Assembly (NCBI GenBank): GCA_963575745.1
Contig: CAUYUJ010019283.1
Coordinates: 64,001-119,046, forward strand
Reading direction: 5' to 3'
Source: Prorocentrum cordatum
Taxonomy: Eukaryota > Sar > Dinophyceae > Prorocentrales > Prorocentraceae
Length of the DNA stretch: 55,046 nucleotides
The notes beneath the pieces are model-generated. The model had not been told where the DNA came from and searched no databases. It was given only the letters and a program-made list of their open reading frames with translations. Position 1 is the first letter of the stretch; each line of letters starts with the position of its first letter. Both the position numbers and the translations under genes were made by a program. Below, one piece after another: positions 38,969 through 49,004 of the stretch.

Positions 38969-41244
38969 TTAGCCTGACGAAGGACCCAACCATGTGCAGG
39001 TGTGAATACCGCTGTTGACACTACCAATTTCGGTGGGGCTCCCTATAGGGCCAAGAAACGTGTGAAGGGGATGGGTGTGCGGGACGCATGCGGGCGGCAG
39101 CACTGGGGCCTTCGGTGGAGCTCCCTATGGGGCCACGAAACGTGTGAGGGAGTTGACGAAATGGGTGTGGCTGACGCATGCGGGCGCGGGCACTGGGGCC
39201 TTCGGTGGAGCTCCCTATGGGCCACGAAACGTTTGAGGGGTGTGCCGAAATGGGTGTGGCTGACGCATGCGGGCGCGGGCGCTGGGGCCTTCGGTGGAGC
39301 TCCCTATGGGGCCACGAAACGTGTGAGGGGTGTGCCGACATGGGTGTGGTTGACGCATGCGGGCGCGACACTGGGGCCTTCGGTGGAGCTCCCTATGGAG
39401 CCACGAAGCGTGTGAGGGGTGTGCCGAATTGGGTGTGGCTGACGCATGCGGGCGCGGGCACTGGGGCCTTCGGTGGAGCTCCCCATGGGGCCGCGAAACG
39501 TGCGAGGGGTGTGCCGAAATGGTGTGGCTGACGCATGCGGACGCGGGCACTGGGGCCTTCGGTGGAGCTCCCTATGGAGCCACGAAACGTGTGAGGGGTG
39601 TGCCGCGAAACTGGGGTGTGGAGTGGGGCCACGAAACGTGTGAGGGGTGTGCGAAATGGGTGTGGCTGGCGCTTGTGGGCGCGGGCACTGGGGCCTTCGG
39701 TGGAGCTCCCTATGGAGCCACGAAACGTGTGAGGGGTGTGCCGAAATGGGTGTGGGTGACGCATGCGGGCGCGGGCACTGGGGCCTTCGGTGGAGCTCCC
39801 TATGGAGCCACGAAACGTGTGAGGGGTGTGCCGAAATGGGTGTGGGTGACGCATGCGGGCGCGGGCACTGGGGCCTTCGGTGGAGCTCCCTATGGAGCCA
39901 CGAAACGTGTGAGGGGTGTGCCGAAATGGGTGTGGCTGACGCATGCGGGCGCGGGCACTGGGGCCTTCGGTGGAGCTCCCTATGGAGCCACGAAACGTGT
40001 GAGGGGTGTGCCGAAAGGGACGCATGTGGGGCCTTCGGTGGAGCTCCCTATGGTGTGAGGGGTGGCCGCATGCGGGCGCGGGCACTGGGGCCTTCGGTGG
40101 AGCTCCCTATGGAGCCACGAAACGTGTGAGGGGTGTGCCGAAATGGGTGTGGGTGACGCATGCGGGCGCGGGCACTGGGGCCTTCGGTGGAGCTCCCTAT
40201 GGAGCCACGAAACGTGTGAGGGGTGTGCCGAAATGGGTGTGGCTGACGCATGCGGGCGCGGGCACTGGGGCCTTCGGTGGAGCTCCCTATGGAGCCACGA
40301 AACGTGTGAGGGGTGTGCCGAAATGGGTGTGGGTGACGCATGCGGGCGCGGGCACTGGGGCCTTCGGTGGAGCTCCCTATGAAGCCACGAAACGTGTGAG
40401 GGGTGTGCCGAAATGGGTGTGGGTGACGCATGCGGGCGCGGGCACTGGGGCCTTCGGTGGAGCTCCCTATGGAGCCACGAAACGTGTGAGGGGTGTGCCG
40501 AAATGGGTGTGGGTGACGCATGCGGGCGCGGGCACTGGGGCCTTCGGTGGAGCTCCCTATGGAGCCACGAAACGTGTGAGGGGTGTGCCGAAATGGGTGT
40601 GGGTGACGCATGCGGGCGCGGGCACTGGGGCCTTCGGTGGAGCTCCCTATGGAGCCACGAAACGTGTGAGGGGTGTGCCGAAATGGGTGTGGGTGACGCA
40701 TGCGGGCGCGGGCACTGGGGCCTTCGGTGGAGCTCCCTATGGAGCCACGAAACGTGTGAGGGGTGTGCCGAAATGGGTGTGGGTGACGCATGCGGGCGCG
40801 GGCACTGGGGCCTTCGGTGGAGCTCCCTATGGAGCCACGAAACGTGTGAGGGGTGTGCCGAAATGGGTGTGGGTGACGCATGCGGGCGCGGGCACTGGGG
40901 CCTTCGGTGGAGCTCCCTATGGAGCCGCGAAGCGTGTGAGGGGTGTGCCGAAATGGGTGTGGGTGACGCATGCGGGCGCGGGCGCTGGGGCCTTCGGTGG
41001 AGCTCCCTATGGAGCCACGAAGCGTGTGAGGGGTGTGCCGAATTGGGTGTGGCTGACGCATGCGGGCGCGGGTACTGGGGCCTTCGGTGGAGCTCCTAGG
41101 GGGCTACGAAACGCTGTACTGGGTGGGTGAAACGCAGGGAAGAGGGGGAGGAGGGAGGGGGAGGGGGAGGAGGAGGAGAGGAGAGGAGACGCGGGGACCG
41201 TTTCTTCAAAACGAGGAACCAACAGCACAGGATGGTTGGGAATA
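38969..41244. mobile_element. satellite-bearing mobile unit, long copy inside copia-B integrase
   Basis: Left end TTAGCCTGACGAAGGACCCA and ACCATGTGCAGGTGTGAATA, then about 23 tandem 90-bp units, then a GGAGGAGG purine stretch and the right end ACCGTTTCTTCAAAACGAGG and ACAGCACAGGATGGTTGGGA. Both ends match the 7,957-8,305 copy. Retrotransposon integrase sequence lies on both sides (42.6-41.8 and 38.9 kb). The exact right boundary is uncertain because 41,245-41,770 is GC-rich filler not shared with the short copy. Confidence 0.78.
39030..41110. repeat. 90-bp satellite array (~23 units)
   Basis: The unit contains GTGAGGGGTGTGCCGAAATG, GGTGTGGGTGACGCATGCGG, GCGCGGGCACTGGGGCCTTC and GGTGGAGCTCCCTATGGAGC, CACGAAAC. 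Units between 40,051 and 41,040 are almost identical, while outer units show substitutions and small deletions (39,560-39,650 and 40,018-40,070). Because 90 is a multiple of three, long open frames appear on both strands, including 337 residues on the minus strand and 374 on the plus strand. Confidence 0.95.
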
Positions 41245-41770
41245 ATAGAAAAAGAAGAGGGCTGGCCGCGCGTAGAGGAAAACGAGGGGGGCGGGCGCAC
41301 TCGCGTGGAGAGGCCGCAGCGTGGCGCGGGGGGGGGCCGACCTGGTGCATCGGCGCCTGGGGGCGGGCGCCGGAGGCCAGAGCGGCAGTGGCCGCGGCGG
41401 CCGCGGCGAACTCGGGGGCCGAAAGCGGCTGCTTGCTTGGCGGGCTGCGCGATTGGGCTGCGTCGGCTGAAATGGGGCATGTGATGGCCCGCCGGGGTAG
41501 GCGACGCGCGGTGGCGGAGGCGGGGGCGTGTCCGAGGCGTCGCAGCGTAAGCTGGGGCGGGGGGCCTGGAAGGTTGGGCGAGCAAGGGGGCTGGCCGTGG
41601 CCAGCGCGGCCGGCGGGGGGCCGCGAGGCCCGGGCGGCCGCGGGGGGCGGCGGCGCGGGGGCCGCGCAGCAGGCCGCGGGCGGGCAGGGCTGAGGGGGGC
41701 AGCGGGGCAGCAGAGCCCGGCCCAGGCTGGCGCGCATCGCAGCCGAAGGCGGGGCCGGCAGGCCCCCAAG
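41245..41770. other. extremely GC-rich filler, no gene seen
   Basis: Contains GGCGGCCGCGGGGGGCGGCG-like tracts with open frames on all strands. It lies between the right end of the satellite unit and the integrase core and is either part of the insertion or a further insertion. Confidence 0.5.
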
Positions 41771-42590
41771 TCAGAGCGAGCACTGGCGTCGCCCAGGTGG
41801 CGGCTTATGCGCCGAACAGAACTTGGAGGGCAACGGACCCCGGGCGGTGGGCGCATGCTTCGCAGGGCACTGCGTGGCGAAGATAGGATTCTGCAGTGCG
41901 TGCCTTGGCGGCTGCAAAATCGTCATTCGCTGTTTCGCGCCCAGTGGTGCCAGTCGTAGGTTTGGCAAAGTTGTGGGCGCAGCAGTGGCGCCGCATAGCT
42001 CCCTTCCACAATTCGTCTCCAAATCTGAACGCGTGTAGCGCATATTTGGTGCCGTTGATGACGCGCTTCGCCTTTCACTCAGCCACCTAATGGTTTGTGA
42101 CCGATGCGGAGTGCTGGCGTTGTGGCGCCATTCATGCTTGTGGCTATCCTTCATGAGCTCGCTGGAAATGTCGGTGTAGATATTCTTGACATCGTCGAGC
42201 AAGAAGTTGCAGAGAGGACGCAGGGTGGTCTCCGCATCTTTGAACGCCGCTCGATAAGCCGTGATCGTGCCAGCGCAGCGGTCGAGAACAACTCAGGCAC
42301 GCATGCCACCGCGTCATGCCGCGTCGGGTTGCGCCCTCCGGGTGGGGGGGCGCGACGTGGTCTATTGTGAGGGTCTCAGCGAAGCGTTTCGGAACACTGG
42401 CGTCGTGGGTGATGTCCTCCGCGGCTGTTCCGGTGGGAACTGTAGGTCTGTGATGCCGTTTTGCGCGGATTGTTCTGGATGCGCGTGCGAGAGCATATCT
42501 TGTAATCGGGGTGCTTGGGGGGATGCGCTAGGTAGTGACGTTCTCGTGCTGGTAGAGTCGCGTCGGAGTCCATGTTGTCGGGATCCATTT
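41771..42590 (-). pseudogene. copia-B integrase zinc finger and catalytic core
   Basis: HYLAHPPKHPDYKICSR (~42,490-42,540) is the H-x3-H...[C/Y]-x2-C finger with one cysteine changed to tyrosine. In other frames ITIDHVAPPHPEGATRHDAV-like sequence (~42,290-42,370) carries the first catalytic aspartate. HKHEWRHNASTPHRSQT (~42,090-42,140) with SERR follows the S/T-P-x-x-x-Q-x-N-G-x-x-E pattern that supplies the glutamate. LWKGAMRRHCCAHNFAKP (~41,960-42,012) is the usual W-x-x-A-x-x-x-x-x-x-x-x-N block. Frameshifts separate the pieces. Confidence 0.68.
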
Positions 42591-42595
42591 AATTT

Positions 42596-43070
42596 TTAAC
42601 TACAACGCACAGAAACACGATGGCCCCGGCCCTCGGGATTGCCCCTTCCCCCCCCCCTCGCGCGTCCAAAAGAATACGGAGTCGTCGTCCTCGACGAGGC
42701 GGCCGAGCGACGAGACAGAGGGGCAAACATCTGGATGAGTAGCGTTACCTGCGAATTTGAACTCGCGGATCTGGGACGTAATGTGCTCGCCCACAAATGC
42801 GCTCGCCGTTGGCGGTGTCCAGGATGTGCTCGTCGCTGCTGTGGATCGATCGCGTCTCCGTGCGCGAGGTCGTCTGTGTCCGCGACGTGGTGAGCCAGCC
42901 CGCTGTCGAGAACCGAAGGCCGTGAGAACTGCTGGATCCTCTGAAGATGCCGATGGAGAAATAGCCTCCCGCACTCGGTCGCGGCTGCCGCCGCGACGTG
43001 ATGGGGCTGGTCATGCTGGCATGAAGGTCGCAGACACCCGGCGGTCGATGTCGTGCTGACTGGCGTCGGT
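42596..43070 (-). pseudogene. copia-B aspartic protease
   Basis: VLDSGLAHHVADTDDLAH (~42,870-42,930) holds the D-S-G active-site triad of retroviral-type proteases. DTANGERICG (~42,805-42,840, different frame) is the T-A-N-G strand, and THPDVCPSVSSLGRLVEDDD (~42,680-42,740, third frame) the P-x-V-L-S-[LV]-G-x-x-V end. The protease would process the polyprotein. It is broken twice within 250 bp. Confidence 0.68.
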
Positions 43071-43873
43071 GCGCTTGAGTGCCTTGTCACGTGCCACAGC
43101 CAACTCCGGGTCGGATCTTTTCCAATACTCGTCTGGCAAAGGGTCAAGGATGTGTGCAGGTGCGCCCTCGTTGGGCGGATCCCTGTGCGGCCGCGTCTTC
43201 GTGGGCGCGATGTGCGCGTAGTCCTGGGTGATAGCTAGGTTCCAGGAGACGCTGCGTCGATTGCGCCTGGAACGCTTAACGGCCAGCGCTGTGTCCATGC
43301 GTCCGCGGCGCGGGCCAAGTGATCGGCCTCTGTGTCCGGGGTGGCGACCGGCCGCGGGGGCCCCAGTATTGGGATCGACTGCGATGTGAGAAACGCGGGG
43401 GGTGGGGGTGGGGGGCGGCGAGCCCTGGCGGCGACCGCGGCCGCCGCAATCGGGTCGGCAGGTGCCCGCCGGACTTCGGGATGGCTGGCGGCCGCGGTCG
43501 GGGGGGCGGCGGCGCCCTGGACTCCGTGGGGGTTGTGGGCTCCGTGGGCGGCTTGGACTCCGAGGTGGAGTTTTGTTGTTTGTCTGAGCTGACGCGGGGG
43601 TATTGCACTTGCTGCCCTCGAGGCCACAACTGGCCTTGTAGTGGCTGCAGTCTGCCGCGCGAGGCGCGAATGCAACGGTCGCCGTGTGGACGGGGCCCAG
43701 ACTTTGCAAAACAATGACGAACATATGCTGGTTTTCAAATCGAATGTCGGGGGGGGGGGGGGCTGTTGCGCTGTTCGGCAGGGCCAGTGGGTGGTTGGGA
43801 TGTGGGTCGAGTGCCGGAGCCAGTCTGCAGGGCCTGCCACTTGGATCCTTAAGTGCATCTGCGAGCGACGCAA
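43071..43873 (-). pseudogene. copia-B gag C-terminal low-complexity linker
   Basis: A proline/arginine/serine-rich frame (SPSRPRSPQPPRSPGRRRPP) is followed by HILDPLPDEYWKRSDPELAV and RDKALKRTDASQHDIDRRVS, which looks like genuine former protein. It lies between gag and protease. A G13 run at 43,749-43,761 disrupts the frame. No zinc knuckle was found. Confidence 0.5.
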
Positions 43874-43908
43874 TGCTGTTCTCGTCGAGACGGCTTCTGT
43901 GTAAATAG

Positions 43909-44560
43909 TTAAGCGCTCTTTAAGTCCGTGTTGGTTTCGTTGAATTCTGTGCAGCTCGATGGTCGCATTGACTCGCTAATGGAGTTAAGTGTTGTCTTTA
44001 TGGAGAATGATTCGGCGCCCTGTAGTGCGCTGCCATGTCTTCGCGCATCCATGGATGGCGGCGGATCTGGGCGCGACGTGATGACTCCAGCATGATCGGG
44101 GAAGGCGTCGAGGAACTCCAATACTAGATTGTCCCAATCGGACGCGATCTTCTCGAGCTCATCGTCGCGTGTGCGTCGGTTGGTGGTACGTTCGAAATCG
44201 TGAATGATGTCGTCAGCGTCCTCAGCGTTGGCGGGGCTTCGGATAAACCAATGGAGTTGGCGCCCTCTGATCATGCGCCCCCTCGGCGATCTGAATTCTT
44301 TTCAAATTTGACGTCCCGGCGCAACTCTGTGGAGAGAACCCCTGTGAGTGCAGTTCCCAGCGCGCAGCCCAGACTCTCGAAGCCACCGCTGTCTCGTGGG
44401 TCTTCCAGCTGCGCGCCAGGCTGCTCAGTGACGCGCGTGAACTCGTGGGCGGCGGTGGGCCTGCTTGAGGCCTGGCAGACAGCCTGCCGAAGCGTCTGCT
44501 TCCAATTGAGCGCGTGGGTGGAAAAGATGGCAACTTGATGGTTCCATCTTTCCGCCAATG
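43909..44560 (-). pseudogene. copia-B gag capsid region
   Basis: ALTGVLSTELRRDVKFEKNS (~44,300-44,360) continues in another frame as MIRGRQLHWFIRSPANAEDA, then DDELEKIASDWDNLVLEFLD. The R-Q-x-x-W-x-[IV] element followed by an acidic L-x-x-[FI]-x-x-x-W-D-x-x-L helix is typical of gag in this type of dinoflagellate copia element. One frameshift/overlap at 44,271-44,274. Confidence 0.55.
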
Positions 44561-44589
44561 TCCACCTGTCCGCCCATGTCCCGTCTCGC

Positions 44590-45200
44590 CGACCTCATGC
44601 CGATTGCCGTGGAGCCACCCCAGCAACGAATCCCGCCTCGCTGGAGCTCAAGGCGGGGCCGTCTGGGTCGCGACCTGCACTTGCAAACGATGCGCGCCGC
44701 GCATAGTCACCGCGCAATGCGCGCTCTTGCGATCCGGATCCTGTGCCCAGGTTGCCAACCGCGTGCGCGTCGATCCTGTCCAGCTGGTCCTGCAACGGGA
44801 ATTAATTGATCCACCAGCCGTGCTCGGGCAAGTGCCCAGCTGGTCCTGCAAGTGGAAAGGCTGGGTCCACCGGCCGTGCCCGTGCAAGCGCTTCAGGCAT
44901 CTCTTCAGGTGTGCCCGGGACCCAACGGTAGACGTGGCCCTGGATCTGGCCAGCCGGTTTGCGGTGAATCTGTGTGCTGGCACGTCATCAGGCAGATAGG
45001 GTAGCCACATAGATGTGGATCGGAAAGCTGTCGCCGGCCTCGGCCTGAGGGCTCCTCGTCGTCGCGTGTCATCCAACCGCGTATCGGCAGGCGTCGCCAC
45101 GGACATCGGTCGGCCGTCGAAGCTAACCAGCCCAAGAAGCACGTCGACATGACGTGAATCGGACTCGAGAGAAATTACACGGTATTCATCCTTCAAGTCT
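44590..45200 (-). pseudogene. copia-C RT C-terminal region and RNase H
   Basis: EYRVISLESDSRHVDVLLGL and YLPDDVPAHRFTANRLARSR, then GSRAHLKRCLKRLHGHGRWT correspond to the RT thumb/connection of copia elements. WAQDPDRKSAHCAVTMRGAH matches the G-D-x-D-x-R-K-S-T RNase H stretch, and ALSSSEAGFVAGV (~44,610-44,650, another frame) the S-x-x-E-[AS]-E-F motif. One or two frameshifts. Confidence 0.72.
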
Positions 45201-46030
45201 ACTTGCTCAGGATAGTAATGTGCATGCCATCTGCTGCGTCGCAGCCAAGCTTCGCACGTCTTCTGAGGATCATCGCGCTCTGGAAACGCAGTCGTAGAGA
45301 CAAGGTGATGACAAACCTACTTCGTGCTCCTGTCTGACGATCGCCTCGTTGAAAAACTCGCCGCAGGCGTTAGCTGCGTTCCGTGTCCCCTGCAGCGCGC
45401 GCGACAATCTGCCCGCGAAGCCTGCTTGAGCGCCCTCTTGCGGCTACCGGATGCGCGCTTCTCAGCGGCACTTCGAATCCAGATATGCTGGGGAAGAATT
45501 CCGAACTAAAACCTGACGCTCTCCAAAACTTCTGGTCGGCCCCCTCTTGCGCGACTGGGCCCTGGGCAACAGGTGCTCCACCGACCCAATCGGTGAATGC
45601 GCAGCAGAATGTTTTCCATCGCCGGCGACTCCCACTTGAACTCGCGACGAACGAATCTAGCTCGAAAGTCTGGTGCGTTTTCGTTCCCTCTGTTGGCTGT
45701 GGTCCGCCGCGTCGAGATGAACTTTTTGCCCTTGGCTATCGCCTCCGGGAAGTTCTCGTGGACAAGGGAAGTGCGAAGGAACTCGATTTCCCTGACTTGG
45801 CCTCCCCAGCGCCCTTCCGGCCGTTCGCCCGCCATCTCGGTGAATGAGCTCGAGCCCGTCGTCGTCCCACTTCTGGGTGTCGGCTCCGCTCGTGCCCGGC
45901 TCCAGGGCGTTGGTGCTGACCGCGCCATCCTGCTGCAGCCGCCTGCGCAACCGTCCCAACGCTGCCGCCAATGTGGCCGGCTTGCTCTCCGCGGTGGGAC
46001 TCGCGATCCCCGTGCCGCTGGTGGCATTTT
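45201..46030 (-). pseudogene. copia-C reverse transcriptase
   Basis: GKKFISTRRTTANRGNENAP, then DFRARFVRREFKW (45,640-45,740) is the RT N-terminal block (K-x-R-x-V-x-[KR]-E-F). GTRNAANACGEFFNEAIVRQ (~45,330-45,385) is the Y-G-[TL]-R-x-A-x-x-x-[WF] block, and SRARDDPQKTCEAWL (~45,250-45,295) sits where the catalytic H-x-D-D motif should be, with ARDD. The frame changes at least twice and a stop precedes the catalytic block. Confidence 0.68.
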
Positions 46031-46846
46031 CGCTGTCGTCGCCCTGGGGCCTCGCGAGCTCCTCGGCGGTGCACCTGGAATAGGTCAACCATGAGGTGTT
46101 TGGCGCTGCCATGCCGAAACGAATGGACACGATCATCCGCATCTTCCTCCTTCTCCCCGTGGTCGTGGCTAAAGGCAGCGCTGTTCGTGCGCGCGTGGAG
46201 GGAGTAGTTGCCGCCTATCAACTGTTGGTTGTGCATGTTGCGCCTTTGTCCACACTTCGCGTGCCCATTCGGCAACATCGGGTGGATCTCGCCCCTCAGG
46301 CTCTCGGCCTGCTCCGTGTTGGCCTGGTCAACGTCCCAATCTGTAGTCAGATCTGATGCGACCGTGGGGTGTGCTCCCCACCGAGGCGCCTGGGTCGTGA
46401 ACCGTTTCCTACAGAGCACCTCCGACTCGATCGCGTCAACGTCGTCCTGGATAGGCTGCCGGACTGCCTCCCGCAGCCGCGGCCCGGCAACCGCTCCTAG
46501 GTGCGTCAGCTCGTCCGCGCTCTCCGCGACCTCATGCCGCCCCTGTGGCAGCCCGATTGTGCGGACTACCTAGCTCTCGCCGCGCCTCTCCGCGGCGCGG
46601 TGCTACCCGCTTCCGCGCGAGAGGGTGCTCGAGCCTGGCGCGGGCTACTAGCCCGCGCTGTGCTGCCCGCTTCCGGCGCGCCCCGGCTCCGAGCCTCTGC
46701 CGGCGCGGGGCCGCCCGCTTCCGGCGCGCTCCAGCTCCGGGCGTCCGCAGGCGCGGGGCTACCAGCTTCTGGCGCGCTCCCTGGCTCGTCGGACGGTGCG
46801 TGGCCACCCGCTTCCGTCGGCGCATCTCCTGCGACCTCGCCTGGTC
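46031..46846 (-). pseudogene. copia-C INT-RT linker with 48-bp repeat
   Basis: 46,605-46,790 contains three to four 48-bp units (CCCGCTTCCGGCGCGC, then CGGGCGTCCGCAGGCGCGGG) encoding a 16-residue alanine/arginine repeat. The remainder (46,030-46,420) has frames such as GRVDLFQVHRRGAREAPGRR without recognisable domains. Repetitive linkers between integrase and RT are usual in copia elements. Confidence 0.5.
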
Positions 46847-47900
46847 TTAGTGCCCGTGCTCCTGCTGGTCGTCTGTCTTGCGGTGCCCCTGCCTCGCCTC
46901 GTCGACCATGAACTTCCTCGAGTCGCTGTCGAACCTCGGGCGTCTCTTCCGCCAGGATCGCCCGCTCGATCCTGTTGCGGCGCTCCTGTGCTTGCAGGCG
47001 CGCTGGTCGGCATTCAGATGCCGCCGCGCATTCGAAGCAATTGTCAAAGAAACCGCGCGCTGGAAGCTCCGCTGAAGACGAATGTAAAATCTTCTCGGAA
47101 GAACTTCCGGAGATCTTGGTTTTGGCACTCGCGGAGGCGATTTCGCCTCGGAAACAATCGGCTCGATGGCCCGTGGGGGTCGCAGTCGACGGTCTGGCCC
47201 TCCAGTTCTCCCGGCACTGGGTCCCGAAACTCTAGGTCGCTGGGTCTCTGGCAGCCACTTCGCAAAATTCACCTTGAAGATGCCGCGGGGCGTGCCGACG
47301 AGCAGCGCGTTGCTGCGGCCCACTGGCCCTAAGTAGATCCTGGTCTCCCATATATCGTCGAATTTACGTCGCCGTCGCACCGTCGATGCCAAATGCGCAT
47401 GGCGGCCTCCCCGAATGCAGGCAACTTCCGAGGATGGGTGTTGCCTTTGTGTATCTCGTTCGATGTCTGGTTGTCCTTCGCTGCGCGCTTTGACCGACTT
47501 GAGTTGCCCCGCGCGATCCGCGGAGTAGATCCACGGAGGGTGTGCCAGCGGCAGCTGGGCGCGATGCTGTTCCTGAGCATGCGTGCAGCAATGTGCGAGC
47601 CGTGCTCTGAATTTCCCAAATAACATGCTCGACGATCGCATTCTGCTGTGGCTCGGACGTGCCGCTCTCCTCCAAGATGATGCCCACTGGGTCGGCAACC
47701 TCCTGTGTCTTCTTCGCTGCCGCCTGCGTGAGTGACTTGATCGCGGGCTACCCCTCGATCTCGTAGGTGAACCTAGTGACGCCTGCCCGCGTCAAATTGA
47801 CCACCGTGGCCTTTGCAGCAGACGTCTCCGGGCCCTAGCGCGGGGCCGCGCGTGCCGATGCCCGTTGGTCGCTGTAAATCTTGTGGGCCAGGCTCGGCAA
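46847..47900 (-). pseudogene. copia-C integrase
   Basis: GVTRFTYEIEG.PAIKSL (~47,735-47,790) corresponds to the second catalytic aspartate block with D lost. EESGTSEPQQNAIVEHVIWE (~47,605-47,665) is the P-Q-x-N-x-x-x-E glutamate block. KLPAFGEAAMRIWH (~47,400-47,440) and DIWETRIYLGPVGRSNALLV with GTPRGIFKVNFAKWLPETQR (~47,255-47,365) are the C-terminal region. Pieces are spread over three frames. The basic residues after 47,250 form the start of the linker. Confidence 0.7.
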
Positions 47901-49004
47901 GCTGGCGTCGGCGGCCGTGTCGCTTTCGACGGCGTCGCCCACGAAGCAGCAGTCGCAAACCGCTCCCTGGACGTCCACGTCGTCGGGCGTCGGCAGGAAG
48001 CGTGGGTCCGCCTTGCCATTGCTGGCCGCGCAACTACGGCGCCATGCAGATTAGGGCGCGCGATCGATCTCATGCTTCGCTCTCTCCTCAGGCGTCGGGA
48101 GGTTCGTCGCCGTCGTCGCCGGCGCGCCGCCTCCCTGAGTCCCGAAAGTCTCGTGCTCGATGTGCTGTTGCTACTGCCGCTGCTGCTGCTGCTGCTCGTC
48201 CGTCCCATTCCTCTCCATTGGGCTTCGGGTGTGGCAATGTTGCCGTATGCCCCTCCTGGGCTGGGCTCCGAGGGGCTCGGGGACTCGCTGGCCCACCGAG
48301 AGGAAGTGTCGGCGGCGACGCGATCTCGGCATCGATCAACTCTTCCTCCGCGACGTCTGATCTCGATCTCCCCGCCAGACCTCGCGCGCGTGGCGTGGCA
48401 GTAGCCGCCGCGGTTGAAATGAAAGTCGCGGCTGGCGTCCGCGATCGAGCACATCGCCGGCAAGAGCTTCCTCGCGTGCGCCGCGTTGACTTTGGCGCTC
48501 CTCCCTGGACCTCCCGCCCTCAAGTCGCGCCGTCGTCGTCCGAGATTTGGAAGGCGTCGGGCTTCGCGATCTCCCGGCCCCGAACGCTTGAATTCCCGCG
48601 GTGCTGCGGCTTCTCCCGCGTTGCCACTTGCGGGGGGCGCTCGGGGGGCGCGCCGTGATCTCTGCGCCGCCATGCAGGCCCATCGTAACGTGCTTCGTCG
48701 TCGTCTGGGCGTTGACCGCGCCGCCCCCAGCCGCGCCGCCCCTCGCCTCGAAAGCCTGGCGCAGCTCCGCGCGCCCGTAGTCCTGGCCCCTAAGCGGGCC
48801 GATGCTCTGGCTAAGCGCCCGCGTCTGCACCTCGATCGCCGCGATGTCCAACTTCTGCCTCGTCCATTCCGTGCTTGCGTCGTCTCCTCCTGTGCTATCC
48901 TTTCCTGTGCCTTTTCCTCTTCGCCCTTTCCCCCTCCCTTTCTTCTCCTCTCATTTTCCTCCTCCTCGTCCTTCTCCGGCGCTCGCCGGCGGTGGCTTCC
49001 TCTC
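47901..49004 (-). pseudogene. copia-C low-complexity region between zinc knuckle and integrase
   Basis: A long arginine/alanine/serine-rich frame (47,792-49,009) is dominated by GC composition. Short conserved-looking pieces such as HARKLLPAMCSIADASRDFH (~48,420-48,480) may derive from the protease or linker. I cannot place a protease with confidence. Confidence 0.4.

Larger units (their letters stand above)
35800..44560 (-). mobile_element. second copia-type retrotransposon, decayed and split (copia-B)
   Basis: Reading right to left: gag (43.9-44.56 kb), low-complexity linker, protease (42.6-43.07), integrase finger and core (41.8-42.6), satellite-bearing insertion (38.97-41.24), integrase C-terminal region (38.1-38.9), RT (36.9-37.66) and RNase H (35.8-36.9). 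The pol motifs differ clearly from copia-A and copia-C. I did not find its LTRs. Every domain carries frameshifts. Confidence 0.75.

Noticed and set aside
39030-41110. CRISPR array
   Set aside because: Head-to-tail identical 90-bp units without unique spacers; eukaryotic context.
40006-41130. 374-residue plus-strand and 337-residue minus-strand proteins in the 90-bp array
   Set aside because: They are translations of a stop-free 3n-periodic satellite on both strands, with no start context or domain.
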